Numbered from the stretch's first letter, positions 36,601 to 45,134 are shown. The stretch: 64,000 nt of DNA from Pseudoxanthomonas mexicana (GCF_010093385.1 NZ_PDWV01000010.1:19806-83805), one strand, 5' to 3'. Made by a program: numbers and translations. Notes: generated from the letters alone by a model not told the origin.

Positions 36601-37339
36601 CGGCAGCCGTTTCGGCGTGGTGATGCACGCCGCACTGGAGAACGCGGACTTCGCTGCATGGCGCGACTGGCAGCCGGGCGATCCCGCGCCCGACGGCCAG
36701 GCCGATGTCATCGTGCGGGCCCTGCGCGAAGGCGGCTACGCCGAGGCCGACGTCGACGACGGCCTCGCGGTGCTGGTGCCGCTGGTGGGACAGACGCTGT
36801 GCACCACGCTGCCGGAAGGCGTGCGCCTGGCCGACGTGCCGGCGGCGTCGCGCCGCGCGGAAATCGAGTTCCACTTCGCCATGCAGCCCACCGCCGTGCC
36901 GGCGCTGCTGGCGCTGCTGCATCGGCACGGCCTGCTGCGCCATCGCAGCGCGTTCGGCACGCGCGCGCGGCTGGAGGGCCTGATGACCGGCCTGATCGAC
37001 CTCACCTACGGCCACGACAGCCGCTGGTACGTGCTCGACTACAAGTCGAACCAGCTGCCCGCCTACGATGCGGCGGCGATGCAGCAGGCGATGGCGCACA
37101 GCGAGTATGACCTGCAGGCGCTGATCTACACGCTGGCGCTGCACCGCTGGCTGCGCTTCCGCCTGGGCGATGCCTATGACTACGCACGCGACTTCGGCGG
37201 TATCCGCTACCTGTTCTGCCGCGGCCTGGATCTGACCCAGCCACGGTCGCCCGGGGTGCATGCGCAGCGCTTTGCGCCCGAGCTGGTGCAGGCGCTGGAC
37301 GCGCTGTTCGCCGGCCATGCGACGGAGGCCGGTGCATGA
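33695..37339 (+). CDS. recB: Exodeoxyribonuclease V beta subunit RecB
   Basis: This 1214-residue protein is a UvrD/Rep-type superfamily 1 helicase. Walker A (EASAGTGKTYTLATLFTRL), motif II (IALVDEFQDTDERQWQIF) and motif III (IGDPKQAIYGFRGGD) are present, as are the late motifs (VTLHKSKGLEYPLVYLPF and YVGLTRA). The C-terminal nuclease domain has its metal site in RWYVLDYKSNQLP and earlier HAALENADF. It unwinds and degrades double-strand ends with RecC and RecD. Its ATG overlaps the recC stop and its end overlaps recD. Its reading frame is intact. Confidence 0.97.
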   Translation: MSAPDLAEEPYLARALDGVQLIEASAGTGKTYTLATLFTRLIVEQRLRMGQVLAVTYTEAATQELRKRIRERLALATNVIGMPVRDDEDHEIALTRFILDRHLAGGTETPAQLARRLRTAVEETDLAAIFTIHGFCARVLREHALEAGQGLAAVELLGNARDLYAEVAADLWRVHAADPETADALIGVWKDPDTLAEDLPALCKPLPLYPVAPAEGDEERQVAVDATRAGRAAHLVEAIGLYLAEARAVIATAFDAKVFDGRRARRPSFDKAFHELQAGAVLADWPRTDKTHLQKLLPDALLGYCKEGQEARVPVSPLFDALRDWCEADDAWQQMQLARRAALLHRLRDEARQRLQLLKRTRRVQTYDDLIDRVADALAGGPDTLTLVSRLRAQYRIALVDEFQDTDERQWQIFARVFGDSDAVRAIGDVPALFLIGDPKQAIYGFRGGDVATYLSAKHHPATVHADPLTHNFRSRPAVLRAVQALYTGAAAAGQEAFAHPGIHFEAVEPGGAQRDDHYLRDGTPAPALTLRLLRGDAGPLDADASREAAVAACVADIHAVLSAAREDRALIRGRRVQPGDIAVLVRNHKDATRVQHALARAGVPAVAAGRQSLFETAEAGELRTLLLALLHPSDSGRLRAALSTVLFGQDAAAIAALEDGGDAQRDHQAKLLHWRERWQRSGPFALVSELCAEQATRLLGLLDGERRLTNYLQLGEHLQEAASRTLGLQGLLDWLQMRIARADPGDEAQLLRLESDALRVQIVTLHKSKGLEYPLVYLPFAGLGTHRPDTSRHRIVHDDDGRRVLQWKIDKEDAAWKAAGEAARRDAIAEDARLLYVGLTRAAHALWIAAGDVKDFDRSRLAPLLAGIAGLRAQADVRIVDGPAEPPPPRLAQDGATVVAPARPARGRAAADWWVYSFTQLAHAEGADPLAAATQADPGGEDEAPASDADVLPDAAVTPLVQADPRFAGSRFGVVMHAALENADFAAWRDWQPGDPAPDGQADVIVRALREGGYAEADVDDGLAVLVPLVGQTLCTTLPEGVRLADVPAASRRAEIEFHFAMQPTAVPALLALLHRHGLLRHRSAFGTRARLEGLMTGLIDLTYGHDSRWYVLDYKSNQLPAYDAAAMQQAMAHSEYDLQALIYTLALHRWLRFRLGDAYDYARDFGGIRYLFCRGLDLTQPRSPGVHAQRFAPELVQALDALFAGHATEAGA

Positions 37340-39189
37340 GCCTGCTCGACGCGCTCCACAAGGGCGGCCACCTGCGCACGCTGGATCATGCGCTGGCGCA
37401 GAGCCTGCGCCGGCTGGACCGCGACACGCCCGATGCCGTGCTCGCCGCGGCGGCGCTGGCGTCGCTGGCGGTGGCCAAGGGTCATGCCGGCGTGCGTCTC
37501 GGTGCGGCGGATGGGCTGGTCGAGGCCGAGATCGCCTGGCCCGATGCCGCCGCGTGGACACGACAGCTCGCGGCCTCGCGCTGGGTCGACACGCCGGACG
37601 ATGCATCTGCTGTTGCCGATCCGCATGCGCCGCTGGTGCTGGAAGGCGGCCTGCTCTATCTGCGTCGCTATCGCGAGTACGAACGCGCGCTGGCGTTGGG
37701 CCTGCAGCGTATCGCCACGCAGCCGGTGCCGGAAGCAGGCATCGAGCCGCCCGCCCTGCTGTTCGCCCGCCTGTTCCCGCAAGCGACTCACGACGACCGC
37801 CAGGCGCGCGCCGCCGCGCTCGCCCTGCGCCATGCGCTGTTGCTGGTCACCGGCGGCCCGGGCACCGGCAAGACCACCACCACCGCGCGCCTGCTGGTGC
37901 TGCTGGTCGCGCAGGCGTTGCACGCAGGTCGCGCGTCGCCACGCATCGCGCTGGCCGCGCCCACCGGCCGTGCCGCCGAGCGCATGGCCGAGAGCGTGCG
38001 CCAGGCGGTACAGGCGTTGGCCGCATCGGGCGTGGACGCGGATCTGCTCGCCGCACTGCCCACCAGCGGCACCACCCTGCATCGCCTGCTCGGCACGATT
38101 CCGGATTCCCCACGCTTCCGCCACGACGGCGACAACCCGCTGCCGTTCGATGTCGTGGTCGTCGACGAGGCGTCGATGATCGACCTGCCGCTGATGGCCA
38201 AACTGGTCGATGCGGTCGCCAGCGGCACGCGGCTGGTGCTGCTCGGCGACCCCGACCAGCTGCCCTCGGTGGAAGCCGGCGACGTGCTGGCCGCCATCCT
38301 CGGTGCCGCGGGCGAAGGCGACGCCATGGGGCGCGGGGATGCCGACGTGCTGCGGCCCCTGCTCGGCGATGCCGACAACACGTCCGTCCTTGCGCAGGAA
38401 GGGGGCGAAGCACGCTTCCCCGGCATCCGCGTGCACCTGCAGCGCGGATGGCGCCAGAGCGAAGCGCTGGATCTCGCGCCGCTGGCGGCCGCCGTGCGCG
38501 AAGGCGACGCCGACGCCGCGCTGGCGCAGTTGCGCGCCGGCACATTGTCCAACGTGCATTTCCACGAAGGACTGGCCGACCCGCTGGAGCCGCAGCGCGA
38601 TGCCCTGTTGGCGCATTTCCGCGCGCTGGGCCACGCCGCGACGCCTGCCGACGCGCTGGCGCAGTCCACGCGACTGCGCTTGCTGACGGCGGTGCGCGAA
38701 GGTCCGCAGGGTGCGCGCACGCTGAATGCGCGGATCGAACGGTTGCTCGCCGAAGGCGGCGGATCGGGACGCGCCCCACAAGGCCACTTCCAGGGCCAGC
38801 TGCTGATCGTCCCCGAGAACAGCTCCCGCCACCGCCTGTTCAATGGCGACATCGGCGTCTGCCTGCGCGATGCGGCGGGTACGTTGGTGGCGTGGTTTCC
38901 CGGTGACGACGCGGGCCACCCACGCGCCTTCCATCCGGCGGCCCTGCCCGCGCACGAATCCGCCTTCGCCATGACCGTGCACAAGGCGCAGGGCTCGGAG
39001 TTCGACACGGTGTGGTTGCTGCTGCCCGCACGCGGCAACCGCGTACTGTCGCGCGAGCTGGTCTACACCGGCATCACCCGCGCACGCCGCGCGTTGCACG
39101 TGGCCGGCAGCGAAGCGGTGATCCGCGAAGCGCTGGCGCGGCATGCGGGCCGGTGGTCGGGCCTGGGGTGGCGGTTGGGCGCACGCTGA
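37336..39189 (+). CDS. recD: Exodeoxyribonuclease V alpha subunit RecD
   Basis: This 617-residue protein, near the E. coli length (608), is a superfamily 1 5'-3' helicase. Walker A (VTGGPGTGKTTTTARLLVLLV), APTGRAAERMAESV, motif II (VVVDEASMIDLPLMAKL) and motif III (LLGDPDQLPSVEAGDVL) are present. The late motif AMTVHKAQGSEFDTVWLLLP and YTGITRARRALHVAG close the domain. The start overlaps recB by four bases (ATGA). No terminator is obvious after the stop. Confidence 0.96.
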   Translation: MSLLDALHKGGHLRTLDHALAQSLRRLDRDTPDAVLAAAALASLAVAKGHAGVRLGAADGLVEAEIAWPDAAAWTRQLAASRWVDTPDDASAVADPHAPLVLEGGLLYLRRYREYERALALGLQRIATQPVPEAGIEPPALLFARLFPQATHDDRQARAAALALRHALLLVTGGPGTGKTTTTARLLVLLVAQALHAGRASPRIALAAPTGRAAERMAESVRQAVQALAASGVDADLLAALPTSGTTLHRLLGTIPDSPRFRHDGDNPLPFDVVVVDEASMIDLPLMAKLVDAVASGTRLVLLGDPDQLPSVEAGDVLAAILGAAGEGDAMGRGDADVLRPLLGDADNTSVLAQEGGEARFPGIRVHLQRGWRQSEALDLAPLAAAVREGDADAALAQLRAGTLSNVHFHEGLADPLEPQRDALLAHFRALGHAATPADALAQSTRLRLLTAVREGPQGARTLNARIERLLAEGGGSGRAPQGHFQGQLLIVPENSSRHRLFNGDIGVCLRDAAGTLVAWFPGDDAGHPRAFHPAALPAHESAFAMTVHKAQGSEFDTVWLLLPARGNRVLSRELVYTGITRARRALHVAGSEAVIREALARHAGRWSGLGWRLGAR

Positions 39190-39236
39190 ACACGCTCCCA
39201 CCCTGCATGCATCGGCTCGCCCGTTCCCCAGGTTGT

Positions 39237-39265
39237 TTGCGATAACCCCCCCAACGGCGTATACC
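39237..39265 (+). promoter_or_regulatory. Candidate promoter for the 39.4-40 kb two-gene cassette
   Basis: TTGCGA (39237-39242) and TATACC (39260-39265) are 17 bp apart, each four of six matches to the sigma-70 consensus. The predicted leader would be about 90 bases to the first GTG start. It lies just after the recD end in a locally less GC-rich stretch. Confidence 0.4.
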
Positions 39266-39362
39266 TGTTCCTGCTGACGGGCAGTCCCTTTCGTCGCATC
39301 CTGCTGCTGGCTATCTCCTCTCGGCCCCTTCCGCGCGATCTGCGCGTGCCGACGAGGTATGT

Positions 39363-39635
39363 GTGGCGAACCATCAGACCCAGGTGTTCATTCTCCATCT
39401 GGGATCCCAGCAATCCATCGGGCCGGGCGATCTACGCGTAATGTGGGCCACGGCCTGCGAATCGCCCGACATCGCCGTATCGCGACGCCCGCCAGGCCAC
39501 GGCAACAGCACGGGCCGGCCCTGCTTCAGCCTGTGGGCGGGCCGCGAGTTCCATCGCGCACCGGCTGAACGGCGCATGCGCGCGCTGCTCGAAGCACGCG
39601 GCTTCCTCTTCACGCTTACACATACCGCCCTGTAG
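39363..39635 (+). CDS. Hypothetical protein, first gene of a two-gene cassette
   Basis: This 90-residue protein is not recognised. The GTG start is supported by GAGG five bases upstream (39354-39357). The sequence begins MANHQTQVFILHLGSQQSIG, has a GRPCFSLWAGREFHR centre and ends RGFLFTLTHTAL. There is no signal peptide, membrane helix or known motif; it may be a small cytoplasmic protein. Its stop lies in the strong ribosome-binding site of the next gene, so the two are translated as a unit. The upper-strand promoter candidate and the lack of shadow genes on the other strand support it being real. Confidence 0.65.
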   Translation: MANHQTQVFILHLGSQQSIGPGDLRVMWATACESPDIAVSRRPPGHGNSTGRPCFSLWAGREFHRAPAERRMRALLEARGFLFTLTHTAL

Positions 39636-39643
39636 GAGGGTGC

Positions 39644-39988
39644 ATGACCTTTGATGTCGGGATCGGCAAGTGCCGGTCGGTGCAATCGGATTCGGTGGAC
39701 GTGTGGGTGGACGGTTCCATCGTCCGGCGCCTAGCCCCGGAAACCAAATGGCAGCGCGACGGCATCAGCGTGCTGCAGGTGCCGTCGAAGCTGTGCAGCA
39801 CGCGCCACCGCGTCGCGGTCGGCGAAGAAGTGTTCCTCGACACGGGCCTCATCAACGCCAACAGCGCCGGCAAGCTGGATGTCGACGGCAGTGGCGAATT
39901 CGCCCGGGCGCGACTGTCCATGCTGGTGCCCGTCATCGACCCCGCGCCCACGCCGCCCCCGCCTTCGCGCAAGGCGAGCTGGCGCTGA
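39644..39988 (+). CDS. Hypothetical protein, second gene of a two-gene cassette
   Basis: This 114-residue protein is not recognised. AGGAGG (39634-39639) sits four bases from the ATG, one of the best ribosome-binding sites in the window. The body is beta-rich: SVDVWVDGSIVRRLAPETKW, then ISVLQVPSKLCSTRHRVAVGEEVFLDTG. The tail is short, proline-rich and basic (PTPPPPSRKASWR). There is no signal peptide or membrane helix. The tail could be a flexible linker or a partner-binding segment. No domain assignment is possible from the sequence alone. Confidence 0.7.
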   Translation: MTFDVGIGKCRSVQSDSVDVWVDGSIVRRLAPETKWQRDGISVLQVPSKLCSTRHRVAVGEEVFLDTGLINANSAGKLDVDGSGEFARARLSMLVPVIDPAPTPPPPSRKASWR

Positions 39989-40196
39989 CATCGCCCCCAT
40001 CGTTGAGGCGCGGTCAGCCGCGTCCGTCTGCCCCATCGCGGATCGCAAAGATTCGCCGCAGGGCACGCTTCGTGAGACAGGGGCGGACGTACTTCCTTGG
40101 TGATCGTGCCGCGCTGCCGCGGCTCTCAAGGATAAGGATGTCGATTCGCCATTGCCGGCTTCGTCGTCCATACGATCCCCGCCTCAAGGAGCGCGC

Positions 40197-40568
40197 ATGA
40201 AATATCTCGGCCTTGCCCATTTCTCCCCGGAGAAACTCGCGGCGATGGCGCCGGACCAAGTCGAGCGCCTGGTGAGCCAGTGTCCTGCGCTGGACGAGCA
40301 GATGCGTGCCACCGGCAAGGTGCTGCTGGCCGCATCGCTGGGCGATGTGGCCGGCTGGACCACGCTGCGCCCCCGCAATGGCCGGACGCAGGTCAGCGAC
40401 GGTCCTTACACGGAGTCGAAGGAAGTGGTGGGCGGCCTGTTCATCATTGAGGCCAACGACCACGACGAGGCGCTGCGCCTCGCCTCCATGCATCCTGCCG
40501 CCACCCTGGGCGAAGAGGGGGGCTGGGCGGTGGAGCTGATCCCTATCGAATTCTTCATGACGCGCTGA
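40197..40568 (+). CDS. YCII-related (DGPF-type) domain protein
   Basis: This 123-residue protein begins MKYLGLAHFSPEKLAAM and carries the family motif SDGPYTESKEVVGGLFIIEANDHDEAL. This type often accompanies ECF sigma factors or acts as a small dimeric ferredoxin-like protein of unknown function. AAGGAG lies 7 bases before the ATG, which decides the start against an upstream in-frame codon. No sigma factor gene is beside it. Confidence 0.87.
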   Translation: MKYLGLAHFSPEKLAAMAPDQVERLVSQCPALDEQMRATGKVLLAASLGDVAGWTTLRPRNGRTQVSDGPYTESKEVVGGLFIIEANDHDEALRLASMHPAATLGEEGGWAVELIPIEFFMTR

Positions 40569-40737
40569 GGCGGGGCGGCGTGCAAGGCGCGCGGCCACTC
40601 TCACGGCAGGGGGTGCATGACTTCGTCGGCCCCGTCCGCGTTTCGTCCCCCGCAGGACCTGTTCCGTCGGCTGCGATTGCCCTCCCCCGAAGCACCCATG
40701 CACCCTCGACGCGGTCCTGTTCTTTGCCGGAGTCCGC

Positions 40738-42228
40738 ATGAACCGTTTCCGCCTCATCCCGTGGGTGCTGGCCGGCCTGGGGCCCGGTGCACTGACAATG
40801 CCCGCGCTGGCATTTGTCGAGTCTGCGGCGGGTTCACCCGAGGCGTGCTTTACCGCGCCGGATGCGCAGGCGCGGCGAGACCGGGTCGCCCAGGGTCTGC
40901 TGCCGCGCGTGATGTTCAGCGGTGAAACGGCGCCGGCATCCGTGCAGGCGCGCATGGCCACGCATCGTGTACCGGCGCTCTCCGTGGCGGTGATCCGGGC
41001 CGGTACGCTGGACTGGAGCGCCGCCTGGGGCCGACAGCAGGCCGCCGGCGCAGCCGCCACCTGCCGCAGCCTGTTCCAGGCCGGGTCGCTGGCCAAGCCC
41101 GCCACGGTCCTGGCCGCATGGCGCATGCAGCAGGCGGGCGCGATCGATCTGGATGCCGATGTCGATGCGTATCTGGCGCCGTGGAAACTGCCGGCCGGTC
41201 GCCAGGATGCCGAACATCCGGTAACGCTGCGCCACCTGTTCGCCCACACCGCGGGCATCACCCCCGGCGGGTACGAGGGATACCCGCGCAACGCCGTCCT
41301 GCCCACCGACCTGCAGACCGCGCCGGGCCTGCCGCCGTCCAACGCGCGCAAGGCGGAAGTGCTGGCGGTGCCGGGCACGACCTTGCGCTATTCCGGCCCC
41401 GGTTACACCGTCGCCGAGATCGCCCTGCAGCAACACCTCAAGCGACCGTTCGAGTCGTTGATGCGCACCTGGCTGACCGGGCCCGTCGGCATGCGCCATG
41501 CCGATTTCAGCCAACCGGCGCCGAGAGAAGGGGAAGAACACGTCGCGCTTGGCCACCAGGCCGATGGCCAGCCGGTACCCGGGGGCTGGCACGCCCATCC
41601 CGAACAGGCGGCGGCGGGCCTATGGGCCACGCCAGCCGATCTGGCCGTCCTGCTGATCGAACTGCGCAAGGGTTGGCTTGGCACCAGCACCGTGTTCGCC
41701 CAGGCCAGCGTCCACGACCTGCTGGCCCGGCCTTTCGAGGAACATGCCTATGGTTTTCGTCTGATCGGCGATGGCGAGCAGGTGTTCCTGACCCACTACG
41801 GCGGCACGGTCGGCTACCGCGCCGGCATGACGCTCAATCTGCGCAGTGGCGACGGGGCGGTGTTCATGGCCAATGCGGACAGCGGCATGGACCTGGGGAT
41901 GGAGTTCTTCGCCGCCGTGTCGGATACCTACGGGTGGTCGAGCTTCGGGCCGACACGGGTGGAAAGGGCGGCAACGCCGCCGGCCGATGTCCTGCAGTCG
42001 CTCACAGGCCGTTATGGCTTCGAGGATGGCCCGGTGGTGGAGGTGGTGACGGAGGCCGGGGTGCTGACACTGGCATTCCCCAACGGCGACCGCTATCCGC
42101 TCAGCCCCATCAAGGGCCTGCCCCGCGCCTTCATCCATGCCGACACCGGCGTGCGCGCAAGTTTCGACGGCGAAGGCGAAGCGACGACGATCCAGTTGTA
42201 CGGCGACACCGGCAGGCGAGTGCGTTAG
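40738..42228 (+). CDS. Serine hydrolase, class C beta-lactamase family, exported
   Basis: This 496-residue protein has a Sec signal peptide cleaved near ALA. The beta-lactamase/esterase fold has the nucleophile in AGSLAKPAT (S-x-x-K), the second motif in RYSGPGYT (Y-S-G), and HYGGTVGYR as the third (H-x-G, in place of KTG). A C-terminal beta-barrel of about 90 residues (DVLQSLTGRYGFEDG) is typical of EstB/D-aminopeptidase-like proteins. It is probably a periplasmic esterase or peptidase rather than a true beta-lactamase. Confidence 0.88.
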   Translation: MNRFRLIPWVLAGLGPGALTMPALAFVESAAGSPEACFTAPDAQARRDRVAQGLLPRVMFSGETAPASVQARMATHRVPALSVAVIRAGTLDWSAAWGRQQAAGAAATCRSLFQAGSLAKPATVLAAWRMQQAGAIDLDADVDAYLAPWKLPAGRQDAEHPVTLRHLFAHTAGITPGGYEGYPRNAVLPTDLQTAPGLPPSNARKAEVLAVPGTTLRYSGPGYTVAEIALQQHLKRPFESLMRTWLTGPVGMRHADFSQPAPREGEEHVALGHQADGQPVPGGWHAHPEQAAAGLWATPADLAVLLIELRKGWLGTSTVFAQASVHDLLARPFEEHAYGFRLIGDGEQVFLTHYGGTVGYRAGMTLNLRSGDGAVFMANADSGMDLGMEFFAAVSDTYGWSSFGPTRVERAATPPADVLQSLTGRYGFEDGPVVEVVTEAGVLTLAFPNGDRYPLSPIKGLPRAFIHADTGVRASFDGEGEATTIQLYGDTGRRVR

Positions 42229-42272
42229 GGAACGTGGCGCCGGGCAACCCGGTGTGCCGGTCGCGTGGAGCT

Positions 42273-42993
42273 TCACCGTGTCGAAGATACGGACGCGTCC
42301 TTCGTTCGCGCGCACCATCCATGGATCATCCCCGCCTGGTGGAAGCGCAATGGCGGCGCGAAGCCGCCGGCTTCCGCCAGCGCGGCCACGCGATCCGGAG
42401 GAAGAATCGCGACATCGCGGGCGTAGTTCGCGCGGATCTGTTCAAGGGCGGCGGCGTCGAGACCGGCGCCGGACATGGTCTCCATCCACAGGCGCAGCAT
42501 CGCCGGGTAGTCGGGCGCCTCCGTATCCCAGGCCAGGTCGGCCCACACCAGCGTGCCGCCAGGCCGGAGCCGGTGCGCGATGGAGGCGAAGAAGGCGGTG
42601 CGCGCGTCCGGATCGAGCAGGAACTGGGAGACCAGCAGGCAGGTGGCCCCGTCGAACGCGGCCTCCTCCGGCAGCGTCTCGACCACGCCGGCATGGAAAC
42701 TGCAGCGATCGGCGAAGCCCTCGCGCAACGCGCGTTCGCGGCAGGCGGCGATCATCTGCGTGGATGGATCCAGGGCGAGGAAGGTCCAGCGCGGGAAGCG
42801 CCGCGCCAGGTGACCGATCTCGGCGCCGGTCCCCCGCGCCGACGCACAGCACATGGGCGTCGTCCGGCAAGGTGGCGAACACGGTGTCGATCAGGAACAG
42901 CAGGCTGTCGCGGATCGGGGCCATGCGCACCCAGCGTGCGTCGTAGCCGGCGGCCTGCTGGTCGAAGAGGGCGTCGAGTTCGTGCTGCTGCAT
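42273..42993 (-). pseudogene. Class I SAM-dependent methyltransferase, broken by a 1-base frameshift
   Basis: The N-terminal part (MQQHELDALFDQQAAGYDARW to VLCVGAG) and the C-terminal part (TGAEIGHLARRFPRWTFLALDPS onward) are in different frames. Deleting one C from the five-C run at 42831-42835 (plus strand) joins them as VGAGTGAEIG, the SAM-binding motif I, giving a 239-residue protein. Motifs ATCLLVSQFLLD and RPGGTLVWADLAWDTE are intact. It resembles small-molecule methyltransferases of the Methyltransf_25 type. The indel in a homopolymer suggests an assembly error. Confidence 0.87.
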
Positions 42994-43087
42994 GGCGGTT
43001 TCCGCGGGGGCCTCATTCCACCCTACACGGGTCGTCAAGTCCCCCGCGGTGCGGCGTCGCCATCAGGGTCCGACGCTGCGCCGACGG

Positions 43088-43636
43088 TCACCACACCAGG
43101 TCGTCGGGCACCTTGAATTGCGCGTAGTACGCATCGTCTTCGGACGTGGCCGCTGCGGGTTCATTGGCCTGGCCATGGTCCAGCACGATCATCGCGGCAT
43201 CGCGTTCGCGCACCTTGTCGGCCGCCACGCGTGGCAGCAGTTCGTAGCGGTCGTCGATGCGCGCGATGACCAGCGCCCCGGTGGACAGCTTCTTCTTCAG
43301 ATCGTCGTTGACCAGCAGGGTGCGGATGGCGCCGTCGGCGGTGAAGCGGTACTCCACTTCGCCGCTGCGCGGCACCTTGCGGTCCTGGACGATCTGGCGC
43401 GCCTGCGCGTGCAGTTCCGCCGCGCGTGCCTGTGCCTTGCGTTCGGCCTCCAGGGCACGGTCGCGTTCGACCTTCTCCGCGCGTGCCCGCTCGGCGTCGC
43501 GCTGGATCTCGCTGGGCGCCGGCGCCCCCTTGCCGTGGCGGACCTTGTGCTGCTCGCGCGCGACCTCGGCCAGCTTGGACTTCTTCACCAGTCCGGCCTT
43601 GAGCAGCTGTTCCTGCAGCGGGTTTCCCTTCGCCAT
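43088..43636 (-). CDS. DUF2058 (YaiL-like) nucleoprotein
   Basis: This 182-residue protein begins MAKGNPLQEQLLKAGLVKKSKLAEV. A highly charged coiled-coil (about 40-90, rich in ERA/KAQA) is followed by the DUF2058 core YRFTADGAIRTLLVNDDLKKKL, then ALVIARIDDRYELLPRVAADKV. E. coli YaiL is a nucleoid- or polysome-associated protein of unknown role. The start is the ATG at 43636, shared by all relatives; the upstream open frame is not coding. Confidence 0.88.
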   Translation of the reverse strand: MAKGNPLQEQLLKAGLVKKSKLAEVAREQHKVRHGKGAPAPSEIQRDAERARAEKVERDRALEAERKAQARAAELHAQARQIVQDRKVPRSGEVEYRFTADGAIRTLLVNDDLKKKLSTGALVIARIDDRYELLPRVAADKVRERDAAMIVLDHGQANEPAAATSEDDAYYAQFKVPDDLVW

Positions 43637-43699
43637 TGCGGGGTTCCTTGGGGATTTGGCGGCATGATACCCGTCCCGCAGCGCCCCCTTCCCCTTCCG

Positions 43700-44206
43700 A
43701 TGCAACCGCTCGTCTACCTCACCGGCTACCCGCAGGACCTGCAGGCCCGCGTGCGTGCGCTGATCGAACAGGGCCGGCTCGGTACGATGCTGGCGGACAA
43801 GTACCCGCAGGCGCACGCGGTGCGCAACGACGGCCAGCTGTACGACTACGTGCAGGCACTGAAGGAACGGCACCTGCGGCGCTCGCTACCGCTGGGCAAG
43901 GTGGCGTACGACAGCACGCTGCAGGTGATGAAGCACGCACTGGGGACCCACACCGCCATCTCGCGCGTGCACGGCGGTCGCTTGAAGGCCAGCCGCGAGA
44001 TCCGCATCGCCACCGTGTTCCGCGACGCACCGGCGGAGTTCTTGAAGATGATCGTGGTGCACGAACTCGCGCACCTGAAGGAAGCCGAACACAACAAGGC
44101 CTTCTACGCCCTGTGCACGCACATGGAACCGGACTATCACCAGCTGGAGTTCGATCTGCGGCTGTACCTGACCCACCAGGAAAGCGTCGGCACGCCTGCG
44201 CGTTGA
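43700..44206 (+). CDS. YgjP-type zinc metalloprotease (M48/DUF45-like)
   Basis: This 168-residue protein has the gluzincin-like zinc motif VVHELAHLKEAEHNKAFYALCTHM (HExxH plus a third His), and SREIRIATVFRDAPAEFLKMI before it, as in the YgjP family. The N-terminus (MQPLVYLTGYPQDLQARVRALIEQG) is shared by the xanthomonad branch. It is a small cytoplasmic metalloprotease of unknown substrate. An ATG twelve codons upstream (43664) would add a proline-rich stretch and is less likely. Confidence 0.87.
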   Translation: MQPLVYLTGYPQDLQARVRALIEQGRLGTMLADKYPQAHAVRNDGQLYDYVQALKERHLRRSLPLGKVAYDSTLQVMKHALGTHTAISRVHGGRLKASREIRIATVFRDAPAEFLKMIVVHELAHLKEAEHNKAFYALCTHMEPDYHQLEFDLRLYLTHQESVGTPAR

Positions 44207-44264
44207 CGGGGCCTGCACGCGCGGGCGCAGATGCTGCAGTCCCCGGGCAACGCGAGGCAGACAC

Positions 44265-44606
44265 ATGAAATGCAGGCACCTGCGCATGGGCATCGGCTTC
44301 CTTCCGCTCTTCCAGGCCCATGGCGTGCAGGCTGCTCAGATGGTGATTCCGCCCGGCGGCCGCGAAGGGGGACCCGACAACCGTCATCGGGGCGCGGACC
44401 AGTGGCTGTTCGTGGCATCCGGCCGCGGCATGGCCATCGTGGAAGGCGCGCGGCGCGCGCTGCGGCCCGGCAGCCTGTTGCTGATCGAACGGGGCGAGCG
44501 GCACGAGATCCGCGCGACGGGCGACGCGCCCTTGAAGACGGTGAACTTCTATTCACCGCCCGCCTATACCGCCACGGGCGGCGAGCGTCCGGCGGGCCGA
44601 TCCTGA
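44265..44606 (+). CDS. Single-domain cupin protein
   Basis: This 113-residue protein has one cupin barrel: motif 1 DNRHRGADQWLFVASGRGMAIVEG and motif 2 LRPGSLLLIERGERHEIRATGD, with two histidines and a glutamate set near the usual metal site. GAGG is 7 bases before the ATG. It could be a small dioxygenase-like or ligand-binding protein; no partner gene gives a clue. It lies 18 bp before the YetF gene, so the two may be co-transcribed. Confidence 0.85.
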   Translation: MKCRHLRMGIGFLPLFQAHGVQAAQMVIPPGGREGGPDNRHRGADQWLFVASGRGMAIVEGARRALRPGSLLLIERGERHEIRATGDAPLKTVNFYSPPAYTATGGERPAGRS

Positions 44607-44624
44607 TGCAGGCGAGGGGATGAC

Positions 44625-45134
44625 ATGGACAGTGTTTTGCGCAGCCTGTTCGAGCTTGGCATGCCGTGGTGGGAGTTCGTGCTGCGGGCGACCGCGGTCT
44701 ACGTGGTGGTGCTGGTGATGGTGCGGCTGAGCGGCAAGCGCACGGTGGGCCAGTTCACCCCGTTCGACCTGCTGGTGGTGGTGCTGCTCGGCACCGCCGT
44801 GCAGAACTCGCTGATCGGGGAAGACACCTCGCTGCTCGGTGGACTGATCCTGGCGGCGACGCTGCTGTCCCTCAACTGGACCGTCGGCAAGCTGTCCTCG
44901 CGCTCGCAGCGCTTCCATCAGATGGTGGAGGGCAAGCCGGTGATCCTGGTGCATCGCGGCCATCTGTTCCGTGACGAGCTGGCGCGGCAGTCGATGAGTG
45001 AGGAGGACTTCGCCATCGCGCGTCGCTCCGCCGGCTACGCCACGGTGGGGGAGATCGCGCTGGCGGTGCTGGAGTCGTCCGGCGAGATCACCTTCGTCCG
45101 CCGCAAGGAACGCGATGCCTCCGACGGTCAGTGA
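44625..45134 (+). CDS. YetF/DUF421 membrane protein
   Basis: This 169-residue protein has three membrane helices (residues 18-85) with TVGQFTPFDLLVVVLLGTAVQNSLIGED between them. The cytoplasmic DUF421 domain follows (GKPVILVHRGHLFRDELARQSMSEEDF, then VGEIALAVLESSGEITFVRR). The function is unknown in most bacteria; a germination or membrane-stress role is reported in Bacillus. Its stop overlaps the 3' end of the convergent unknown gene by seven bases. Confidence 0.9.
   Translation: MDSVLRSLFELGMPWWEFVLRATAVYVVVLVMVRLSGKRTVGQFTPFDLLVVVLLGTAVQNSLIGEDTSLLGGLILAATLLSLNWTVGKLSSRSQRFHQMVEGKPVILVHRGHLFRDELARQSMSEEDFAIARRSAGYATVGEIALAVLESSGEITFVRRKERDASDGQ

Noticed and set aside
33647..37606. Very long open frame on the minus strand opposite recB and recD
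   Set aside because: It mirrors a well-conserved coding region; at this GC content the complementary strand stays open by chance. It has no recognisable domain and no ribosome-binding site.
39190..40196. Phage or genomic-island insertion after recD
   Set aside because: No integrase, tRNA, direct repeats or phage genes flank the two small unknown genes.
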